A stretch of DNA of 64,000 nt, from positions 26,960,912 to 27,024,911 of the forward strand of contig CM051028.1 of NCBI GenBank assembly GCA_027627225.1, given 5' to 3'. Position numbers and translations under genes: made by a program. This DNA is from Congeria kusceri. Lineage: Eukaryota > Mollusca > Bivalvia > Myida > Dreissenidae. Shown one piece after another: positions 54,526 to 64,000 of the stretch. Below the pieces are notes generated by a model. That model saw nothing but the letters and a program-made list of their open reading frames with translations, had not been told where the DNA came from and made no database searches. Position 1 is the first letter of the stretch; every line of letters starts with the position of its first letter.

Positions 54526-56699
54526 TTAGCATCTTCCTTTCGTGATTCGAACGTCATCGATCGCAATGTCACTTCTGTAGCTTCTTCCAATTTTTGCCAC
54601 GAACTCAAACGGAAATAAAATTAAAAACTGAATATTCTGGTAAATATACAATTAAAAACGACTGTTGATACTTTTCCTTCTAGTGCGCATGTCAACAGCA
54701 ACAACACACACACACACACACACTCACACACACGCGCGCGCGCGCACGCACAAACGCACGCACGCACACACACAATAAAATCATCACGATAGCATACTTG
54801 CATACAGTAGTGCATCGCTCGGTGTTTGTGTCTAGATTTCAAGCCTTTGTTTTCGCCACTCTTTTCCCTGGTTTCCAACTTGTTTGAAAACAGTTTTTCT
54901 TGATGTTACTGACGTGTACATGAGTATCTCCGCTGCCAATATCTTCGCCACCATTCATGTGATAATAAAACTCGAAGCAATATATTCCGGAATAAAGATT
55001 CGGCGAGCGCAGTTTTGCCATTTTTCCTTTATTACCCGTGTCGTCAACAGAAATGTAATACCCTGAAAGTATTAATCGAGTTAACAAAAGTTATATTAAA
55101 TATAGCCTTGCAAGGAAATAATAAAATATGTTACCGTATTTTCATGATAATACAACAGAATATACAATATAGGTTATACGTGTGTACGCTATTAACATTT
55201 ACCAGACATCTACTGTTGTTTGTCGTAAAGCGGCCCGGTACTTCGCGCACTGTCACTTGACCCCTTGGTCCTTTTGAAGGTGAATATGCTTTCCGGAGTA
55301 AATGCCCAGTCCCAGAAGTCCTTTTCAAAGTCACAAATGCTTTCAGTCACGTTTTGCACAACTAAATTAAAATACGATTGCTTTTTAGCATTCCGCTCCA
55401 TGCGCAACAGAGTAGACATGCTCTTTTGTATCGTGTATATTTGGTTAATACATACATGTGAAACGTAGTGTGTATAATAAACATGTTTAATATTGTAACT
55501 AAAATAAAAGTATAAGCACTACTATATTATCATTTTATCGTGAAATACTATTTTGTAAAAATTATTCTAATTATTATAATTAAAAATTTATCAAAACTAA
55601 CCCTCCTTTACAAAATCAGTCGGGAATGGTTTACATTCACAATGATTTTCTGGAAAGCGAGAATCTGTTGACCTTCTTTCTCGTAGAGTGTTCTTGCAGT
55701 AACCACCCATTTTGATCCGAAAATAGCTTGCATGATAAAAGAATGACGCAAACGTTAGTAATTTATAACATTCTTAACCTTCGTTACCTTGGAGTCTGAT
55801 GGTGATAATATCTTATCCCTTTCCCTGGCAGTCTGGGGACAAGATCACTCAAACGTATGACTCGCCGGCTGTCGGGAACGATCCTTTCGTCTTCAAATGC
55901 TAATTGTTTATTTCCAACCATTGGCGTTCCGAATGTGTACAACGAAATGCGTTCTTTCTGGGCAACTCCGTTTCTCACAAGTGCAAAAGCCGTAAGAGAC
56001 GCAAATGCGCCACCAAGAGATTGACCTGTGACAAAATCTTTGTTATCGCTATTTTGTCTTGAAAATTTCCTTTTACTGTCTAATATGCAGGGATCATACA
56101 GTTTGCTGAACGCATTGTTAAAGTAAATGTTTACCATTGTGTCACCTATAATTCTTGCTAACTGTCGCCACTAAATTTCTTCTCACAGCTATGTTAATCC
56201 ACCTGCAGTTCCCCGATACGTTAAACATATCGTCTGTTTAGTTGCAGAAATTGCTACAAAAGCAAAACATTCTCCATAGTCCAAATATGCAATATTACTC
56301 TTTCTGCCAATATATTCCACTAATGTAATGTCAAGTGGAACAAACATTTCCATGCATTGTTCTAGAGTTTCTGGATTCGCGTAAGCCACAGCAGAAAGCT
56401 GTGTTAGCAGCAATGCATGGTCTGTATGATATTAATACTCTCTGTTATTACCAGATTACTTGCAATGCGACAGTTCCTTCATATTCATTTCCTTTTCACA
56501 TGGGTTTGAGTTGCTTATGTTTGCATGACAGGTCTTGTCTAGTGGACACCAAATACACCTAGCAGCTTCTCTGTCTGCGTTTGCTGTAACACGTATCGCA
56601 TGTCTTTGCGGAACTGCAGTCGACGGCAAAAAAGCCTTTTGCTAGAAAAAGCATACACAGCGAAACACTACTCAGTCTTAAATTGAAATTGATTTCCAT
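54526..56699 (-). pseudogene. class-3 lipase plus MAM domain, copy 1, disrupted
   Basis: The minus strand begins at ATG 56699 with a hydrophobic leader (LSSVSLCMLFLAKGFFA) and a Cys-rich start (RCIWCPLDKTC). An alpha/beta-hydrolase lipase domain follows: ICLTYRGTAG, FVTGQSLGGAFASLTAFALV (nucleophile Ser; GHSLGG reads GQSLGG), SLYTFGTPMVGN, Asp in RLSDLVPRLP and His in IRYYHHQ. A Cys exon (GGYCKNTLRERRS, ~55612-55720) and a MAM domain over three exons (CDFEKDFWDW; GYYISVDDTG...FYYHMNGG; RSYRSDIAIDDVRI) complete it. In-frame stops are at 56456, 56432, 56189, 56183, 56171 and 55210; frameshifts lie near 56588 and 54895. The ancestor was probably a secreted triglyceride lipase. Confidence 0.8.
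54703..54775. repeat. AC/GC dinucleotide microsatellite in a MAM intron
   Basis: Alternating purine-pyrimidine run of CA with a CGCGCGCGCG centre, a classic Z-DNA-prone composition. It lies between the last two MAM exons of lipase copy 1. Confidence 0.95.
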
Positions 56700-59600
56700 T
56701 TTCGAAACTATAAGCCCCATCAATTCTTTCCAGAACACTGGGCCAACTATCTTTAAAGCAAGTTATGTAAACGTTTGATTTTGATAACAGTTCGTCTATC
56801 GATTCTAGTTCTAAAATTCAGCTTGTAGACCCTCCTCAGCTTTGACAAACTTAGGGTATAGCACGACATTTTAGCTAACGAAATATGTTTGTACGTACAT
56901 GTATGTAAAAACATTTCAACTTAGGCAGAGGAAGTTACCAATCACATGTGCAATGCGTTAAACTTGTTGCAATCTATGCTCCTTGTTGTGACAATACACG
57001 CATGCACAATTACCATATACTCGTGTTTTTTTTAACATTACTGTTATATATTACTAACAGATTATGTATTGTTTGTTATTAACATGTCAGTAAAAATTGT
57101 CATACTCTTTTGTGCACTTATATAAATGTAATTAGTTGTTGGGCACACGACTTTTTACCGCATCTCAAAGAGACCTCCAATACTAGTTAATTAACTTTTA
57201 CGACCTAAACATATGAACCATTTTAATACATCAGACCGATGGCTTTGAACTCAAACGTATTACACGGTGCAGCTAGGATTTGTTTACTTAGTAATTAACA
57301 GGTGTATTTGTTTGGAAACTCTGAATGTGTATATAAGAATAATAAGAACACAAAACAATACTTACCAAATAAAATCATTTGGCATTACAATACTCATGCA
57401 TTTAAATCCAGTATTTGTTATGAAAATTTGTAATTGCCATTATGTGAGTAGGTAAATTTTAGATTATAAAAGTCTCAGCACAAGGTGTTGAAAAACAAGC
57501 AACGGAGACAAACATGGACATACCAGCTTGGCTGTGATTTCTCGTGTTTTGGCACGATTACAGTTGCTCATGGAAATGACCAAGACTTATTGCAAATATA
57601 AATCTACAATGTCGTTTTATATTAAAATGCAGTTTAGAGCATGTGACGCGATAGGGAATAGATATGTGGGATATAGGTAGATAAAGTTCAAACGTTTGTG
57701 TGGAATTTACTGTAGATTAATTGTGATTTAAAACCATTTAGGTATACTGAGTATAGATAAAGCTAGGTGCTACCGTTCTTTTTTTCTGATTCTTAAACTT
57801 CCTGATTCAACGTAAATATGTCTGCTGGAGTGATATGACGCCATCACAGAGACAATAAAACACATGCTGAAGTATTTTCGTTCATCGTGGACTATCTGAT
57901 ATAAACAAATGCCCTTTAAAGATCCCCATGAACATACAAGATTAACTTTAATATACATTGTACATCTATAGTGCAATGTTATAACTAAATACTATAATAC
58001 CCAGATTAGTTGTGTGTTTTTTCAATTTTTATCTATACTGAAAATTTGGCTAAGGATATGAAACCAAATCACTCAGACCATTAATTGTATCAACAAGTGA
58101 AAAGTCCCTAATTATCAATCAATATCCATGGATACCCCATTACAAAAAACTTCAGTGAAACCATTGCTGTAAGTTGCTGTGTACTGTAAGTGTAAGTTCA
58201 CCGAGGAAGAAGCTACTAAACTATTTTATTTTGTGTCACTTTAATACAAATGCAATGTTTTAGGAAATGCTATTAATAACAGTTATTTTAAATAGACAAT
58301 TAAAATGCTTTAATCATAAGCAAGCAAACAAATACTATAATCTAGCCAGTTAACAACAATAATTTTGTTTGAAATGAAGTGTAAAAAACTATATATAAAA
58401 TACAGAAAGTAAAAAAAAACATGCTGTTCAATAAATTATGGTCAATTTAATAAAAATGAACTCTTACTTTTTATTAGAAATTTAAATAAATACTTGCCAT
58501 TATAATTTGATTCACAACAAATCAATTTATTTCTAAATGAAATGCCAAATGTAAATAAAATCCTTGCTTTGAAAGTTATAAAATAATGAGTTAAGTTAAA
58601 TAAAATGCAGTCAATGTGTTATAATTTAAAACATGAAATAGGGAAATATAATATACATGAAAGAGAAAATTGGTAAATGATGCAAAAACCATTTGAAGAA
58701 TATGAAACTGAAAAAAGATCTTATTATGATGGTCAACTAGGAATTCAATTTAAAGTCATAACAACTAGTTAAATGCAGTTTGGAACTCATAGACAAGATA
58801 ATCTGCCTTTTGATAGAGTAACACATATCTACTAGCTATACATAGTGTCTAGAAAATGTCACATCAACAATTGTAACTCTGAGTCTATTGCAACAACTTT
58901 CAGTGGCTGTGAACCTGAAAATATGGAACAAATTCGTACACCCTTTGGTTAGACGGTAACTCACAATAACATAAGCAAAACAGCATATATTAATAAATTA
59001 CTAAATTAATTCAATACATATTTAAATATAGGCACCTATGGCTCTAAAATAAGGCAAATAAGAAGGCAAAGATTATAATTTGACTTTTATTTGTGCACTC
59101 GAAGGTGGTATTTCCAGGGCACTTACCAATTGCTAGCTCAGATTGGAAGGACGTGATACAGAAGCTTTGTGATACCCGTTGCTGTCTTTCCAATATAATG
59201 CAGATTTAATAAGCCCACATCGCGAACACGACAGGCTGCATCTCTAATTCCTGCGGGCTGCAGTTGCGTTCCCCGCCCAGTTTGACATCACACTTGGGGG
59301 ACAGTTTTTCAGAGCAATCGTCCACCTCTCAACTTTGAACGCATTATGAACTGATGGAAAAGTTGATTAAAGATGCACTTGATAATACATCCACTGGTTG
59401 TTTTACTTTTAACTTTGTTTCGTTGTTGAATATTCACATTACACGAGTACTGCAAACAGTTGAAAGTAATCGTTATGTCGACTGCAATCTTCTTCTTGTG
59501 TGTTAATAGATAAAATGACGCACATGTATTTATATCAAGTTCAATGTTCCAATAAGTAGCAATTTCTCGCTTCAATTTTTGGTTCGTTGGTTAAATGTGT

Positions 59601-59798
59601 TTTAAAATGTTAAATTGTTGATGATTTTATCAAGAACTATTTGTTAAGCGTAACTATGCTTCGACGCTAGTAGACGCCGTCAGGCTGTCTCATTTGCTGA
59701 TTGTTTGTACTGTACAGTGCTAAATGTTTGCGATTTAATTTGTTTAATGTATTTTATTGATTATAAAAAACAATATTTGCAAAACATGGCATAATAAA
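56700..59798. other. non-coding between the two lipase-MAM copies, nothing recognised
   Basis: Three kilobases of AT-rich sequence. Frames such as 57267-57455 show no domain. Several A/T-runs occur. No transposon was identified. Confidence 0.4.
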
Positions 59799-59952
59799 GA
59801 AAATATATGGTTGGATACTTTTGATATCATGTGATATGAGACTCGTCCGATATAGCGTAAGAAAAGGCTCGGCAAGCCTCGCCTTTTTCCAACGCCATAT
59901 CGGACTCGTCTTATATCATATGATATCAAAAGTCAACAACCATATATTCTCT
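59799..59952. repeat. 154-bp near-perfect palindrome (MITE-like)
   Basis: The arms run from GAAAATATATGGTTG to GCCTTTTTCC. The pairing blocks are ATATGGTTG/CAACCATAT, ACTTTTGATATCAT/ATGATATCAAAAGT, GACTCGTCCGATAT/ATATCGGACTCGTC and GAAAAGGC/GCCTTTTTC. The centre is TCGGCAAGCCTC. At ~70 bases per arm the strand can fold into a long cruciform or hairpin. It is probably a tiny fold-back element; target duplication is not certain. Confidence 0.9.
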
Positions 59953-60355
59953 ATATCTCTCCTCTTATAATAAACGTTCTGATGTTTATAAGAACAACGT
60001 GTTACTACAATGGGAAAGAAAGACTTTGAATCGGTGTTACGATTAATATATAACGTAATTTTATGATATATGTGCATATAAGACAAACAAAGGTATTTGC
60101 ATATTCAGTAGAATTGATTTTTGTTACTTACTACACACATGCACAAACAAAAACGACCATAGTGATTAATGCAAGCGTCAAACGGGAAAACACTGCATAT
60201 TGTATTATTCAGACAGAAACATTATGCAAAGATGATATAAAAGTCGCCGCAAAATGTCCAAAATCAATTACAGGCTATGGGCTCTTGCAATCTTCTAATT
60301 TAATATTGGTCCAATTTCAATGGTACTGAACGTTCAAACACATACAGCTTGCAAG
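59953..60355. other. non-coding, nothing recognised
   Basis: An 88-codon frame at 60063-60329 has no domain. Confidence 0.35.
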
Positions 60356-62620
60356 CTAGAATATTTCACCATTACTGTCATCAATGTCAATGGCTATGTC
60401 ACAACGATAACCGTCTCCGATTTTTGCTTTTTTTAAACTCAACCTGAAAATACAGTTTTTATAAACTTTACATTTCAATAGACATAAATGTAACACAATG
60501 CATTTAATTTGTTATTAAATCAAACCTGTTAAATGCAATATAAGTTGGTATGTGAAAAAAGTAACACTTGATAGAAAAAAGTAAAACAGACTCATTTTCC
60601 CGTTATCGCAATTTTTTTTACATACATATGTCCGTCATCAACATCAGATGCAGCTACATCGGACAGGCTTACTGTCCATTGCTTGCCTTGGTTACATATT
60701 TTATGGAAACAAATCCGAGAAGTTTGTTGTATACATGAACAATTCCAGCGACCCCATGTCCATTCCAAACATGTGGTAATAGAACTCAATACAGAAATTA
60801 CCAGCAAGCAAATTCGGTGAACGAAGTTTAGCAATTTGGAGTTAATTTCCTGAAGCTTCGGCGTATATGTGATAACCTAAAATAAAGTTGATGCAAGACG
60901 TTCTAAAACTCATAACGGTAAAATTTTCAACAAAACATAGGTATAAATATCATGTATATCTATACATTTAAGAACTCTGATGCACGTTATTGAATCAAAG
61001 CAAAATCCGTACTCACTGATAACTATGACAAAGTAAACAATACAGTTATTTAAAAATGTATTTACGCCATTATATATTAATCGTAATTGTCTTATGAACA
61101 TATGCACATTTTCTTGACACCTTCAGAATGCTTTGATATATTTTTTTTACAATCTCAAATATACTAATCAAACCAATAAACAATAAACTGGTATTAGTGT
61201 TGGTTAGACATTACGATATCAAATCCATTTTAAATTTCTAGTTTCGGCTACACCAAATTGAAGTCTTGGTCATCGGGATTACTTCACCGATTTTTTTGAA
61301 GATTCAAAACATAATATTTTGCAAAATGCTCTGCGCTCAATCCACGAAGCGAGTAATGTGGAAACAAGGGAATAACATTTGGGTTTTTTTGTTTGATATA
61401 TCTGTATTTATTGAACTGTTGGCTTAGATATGTACATTACACATGCGTACATCAAAAGTGGCATCCTCCAGCCTCTGCGTACAATCGTACCATGAATAAT
61501 AATCTAAGCAAACATTAAACAAACGTGTTGACCTTATTAGGTTAAAAGTATAAATGATTTAGTCAAATTGAAAGGGATAAACTTTATGCTAAGTTAAAAG
61601 ATTACGTTATTTAAGTGTTGTTTTTGAAAATGTTGAACACTGATAATGCAATGTGTAAATTTGTGTTTAATTTTTTAAATGCAAATCATCAGAAGATATA
61701 TGTAATTAATCATGACTATTAAATTAAACGTGCCTAGTATGATTTTATTGGACTGTGCACAATGATCCATGTAAGGGCGAATATGTTTAATTACTTTCTC
61801 ATTATGATCTGCATTAACAATAAGTTAATAAAAATAACACGTGTTCTAAATTTTACGAATTTTACGAATATAAAACTTATTTTTATATCCATAAATTCAC
61901 GAAAATTATGCAATCACACCAAAATGACCAAAATTGGAAAAATAGTTTTTTTGCGCTCGTTCGCTCCAAATTTTTTCGAAACAAATCCGATCACCAAGTA
62001 TTCAATTGGGCGTGTGCAAATTAGTCAATTGCCAGTTTTTGCTATTTCGTCCGCATCACGTAAGGACATGATTTGACAGTGATCCTCAGGATATTGGGAC
62101 TCTGATGTAGATCTTTTGCGTTTCGGATTGTTTTCACAGTAAGTATTGCAAATGATCGCCTTCCGAACCTTTACCCTTAATAGTTTCAGGATCTTCATTA
62201 TCTGCTAAGGTGTCGTATGCTGTTCTTATAATACAGCCGTTGGTGATTATAACAACCATAAGTGATGGGAGGCACCCGAGGAGCCCTGCATTTGCCATGT
62301 ATAATCAGCCACCTGTTACGTACATATTGGTCATGACTATATGCATATGCTTTACCTCCAACCCTGGGCATACCGAATGTATAGAGGAACAGACGTTCTT
62401 TAGCAACTACCCAGTCTTTCACAAGAGCGTTAGCAGCAAGCGACGCCATTGCTCCACCAAGTGAATGTCCGGAAACAACCACATCTTGGTCGATGTACTG
62501 CAATGCAAGTTTCTTCACACTGTTTCATAAACATGGATTGTATAGTTTTGTACAGGCGTTTTAATAATATTCCTTTACCTTGGTGTCTCCTTTGAATTAT
62601 GTCTTTTTTTCACATTTTCT
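60356..62620 (-). pseudogene. class-3 lipase plus MAM domain, copy 2, disrupted
   Basis: This is the same gene plan as copy 1. The lipase core at 62198-62620 has VVVSGHSLGGAMASLAANAL (nucleophile Ser in a canonical GHSLGG) and FLYTFGMPRVGGKAYAYSH, but the Asp site reads KCRAPRVPP, so the catalytic Asp is lost. Upstream, TAA at 62561-62563 and TGA at 62525-62527 interrupt it. The Cys segment (CENNPKRKRSTSESQYPEDH, 62075-62155) matches copy 1. MAM exons are at 60620-60880 (GYHIYAEASG, AKLRSPNLLAGNFCIEFYYH, MFGMDMGSLELF), with a TAA and a frameshift, and at 60356-60440 (KAKIGDGYRCDIAIDIDD). The first MAM exon was not found; the 5' part may be absent. Confidence 0.75.
60881..62070. other. interior of lipase copy 2 without recognised exons
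   Basis: The exon carrying the start of the MAM domain in copy 1 (CDFEKD...) should have its counterpart here but I do not see it, so it may be deleted. The 104-codon plus-strand frame at 61762-62076 shows no domain. Confidence 0.4.
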
Positions 62621-64000
62621 TCGTTAAGGATGTACGATCGTTTCGGGTAATTTTTCAAACTATCCAGAATAGTATATTTTTTTGTATGCTGATTGTCAAT
62701 TCTATATATGTCAAATATATGAAATAAAAAATGGGGGTCACCGTGAATTATTTTTAGATAATCAAGTTTTTTCTATACCCGATAATTTTTTAAAATCGCC
62801 ATTTTTAAGAATTATAAAATAGGGGGTGGTGTTAAAAAATTGTATGTAAATTAGATAATAATGAACCTCTCACTTATTAGTAACTGAATAAACAAGCAAT
62901 ATGTTCATTGTATTACAAAGAAGACACTAAAGAAAAAAAAAGAAAAAAAAGAATATATGTTTAAGGGTTATACAAGATGACAAATGTTTATATGTTTTGA
63001 CATTTTATTGCCTTTTATAATTTGCTGACATGCAATACACATACATATTTTTTTGTCGGTTATAATTTCCAAAAGTGCTTGAACTTTTAATACAATGAAG
63101 ACAACTACTTTAGCACTAAATTTAGATAAAGAAAATGAAAGATCACCGTGGATTATTTTTTGCTACAGCCATTTTAAAAATGAACTTTATTATGAAAAAT
63201 AACCGAAATATTATTTTAACAGTATTTTTCAACAAATATTGATTTAAAATATACCAATAATAATGTAATTTGTCATATAAAGTGATTCAACATAAATGGC
63301 ATGTGTTTAACAACTTTTTTTGTTTTTTTTTATTGAAAAAAAAAAGGTATATTTATATTGAGGTATTTAATTGCCCCACCCACCATTTAACCACTGTATA
63401 TTTTCTTATGAGTCGATGTATTTGTATGTTATTAATAAATGTCAAATTCTATGTTTGGATCGCTATAATAATCAACTAAATCTCTAACGTATAGATAATA
63501 AAAGAAAATATAACAGATTGCCTTATGTTTATTCCGCCTTATACTTTACAAAATGTGCAGAACAAATATGGTAATTCAACTGCAATGTAATATCTTGTAT
63601 GTGGTTGTATTACATGAAAAAGCCTTCATTTAAATATAAATTTAAGAAATAATGAGAAAGAATGATACTTTATCATCTTTTTTGAGGCTGTACATCCTGA
63701 TGGTGGCATATTATCACTGTATGGAACAGCCCTAGATCTTTGAAAAAAACAAACTCTGTGATATGATTATTCTTATGACTTTGTTACAATTTTTCATTGA
63801 GAATTTATTTCTGGTCAATTGTACAACCATAATATGAAATGACAAAAAATAACATTATAATGTAATGTACAATAATCATATATCAAGATTAATATATTGC
63901 TTAATAATCTTGAAATACAAATACTGTATTGCAAATTTCCAGATAAATATTGTCAATGTACAATATCAGTCATAAAATGAAATTGAATGTACAACACATA
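62621..64000. other. AT-rich non-coding tail of the window
   Basis: Very AT-rich with A-runs (62933-62950, 63338-63346). Frames are short and domain-free. The 5' exon of lipase copy 2 was not found here. Confidence 0.4.

Noticed and set aside
56422..56451. A 30-bp intron in lipase copy 1 between CTG|GTAATA and ATACAG
   Set aside because: Too short for a spliceosomal intron, and the flanking frames are continuous through it apart from two TAA codons, so a disrupted exon is the simpler reading.
61762..62076. 104-codon plus-strand frame
   Set aside because: It ends over the minus-strand lipase copy 2 Cys exon and has no domain; treated as chance.

Overview
This is an AT-rich window of animal nuclear DNA, most probably from a bivalve mollusc. 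The grounds are split genes with GT/AG introns, a dense mixture of Ty3/gypsy, AP-endonuclease-type non-LTR and PIF/Harbinger elements, and several families of dispersed repeats built on ~150-165 bp tandem cores of the kind I know from heterodont bivalves (Dreissena, Mya and Mercenaria type). I cannot fix the species. There is no operon structure, CRISPR array or bacterial signal.

Layout. 1-6.8 kb: a decayed Ty3/gypsy retrotransposon (gag, zinc knuckle, protease, RT, RNase H, integrase, acidic tail, probable 3' LTR). 7.1-8.9 kb: a broken non-LTR element. 9-16 kb: no confident gene, but tandem and dispersed repeats and one orphan exon candidate with good splice sites at 14157-14309. 16.1-18.95 kb: a large imperfect inverted duplication of a tandem-core repeat. 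18.95-23.7 kb: a near full-length, dead non-LTR element on the minus strand with an L1-like ORF1. 23.7-25.7 kb: another tandem-core repeat with a different core. 27-29.6 kb: ~300-bp inverted arms around possible exons. 30.6-35.7 kb: a tandem-core repeat split by a third non-LTR element, with a 16-bp target duplication. 39.2-44.35 kb: the best cellular gene, a minus-strand three-exon model ending in a chymotrypsin-fold serine protease. 42.1-43.06 kb: a fold-back element in its intron, filled with a 450-bp trinucleotide array. 45.7-47.6 kb: palindromic arrays, microsatellites and a GC-rich palindrome. 47.6-51.4 kb: a PIF/Harbinger transposon with an intact spliced MADF gene and a broken transposase. 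54.5-56.7 and 60.36-62.6 kb: two minus-strand paralogues, each a class-3 lipase joined to a MAM domain and both carrying stops and frameshifts. The last 1.4 kb is AT-rich with nothing recognisable.

How it fits together. Most of the window is mobile-element sediment. The three non-LTR copies are related and share a short 3' hairpin followed by a simple-repeat tail that differs in each copy. Several dispersed repeats share end structures (a terminal hairpin, then a CGTCCGTC-rich stretch, then a tandem core, then a right end of GAGCG... and CTCTTGTT) but carry unrelated tandem cores, which suggests a modular non-autonomous element system. The only sequences that look able to encode intact proteins are the protease gene and the MADF gene of the Harbinger element. 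The lipase-MAM pair appears to be two decaying gene copies.

All calls come from reading the sequence; no database search, alignment program or splice predictor was run. Exon joins are phase-checked by hand.
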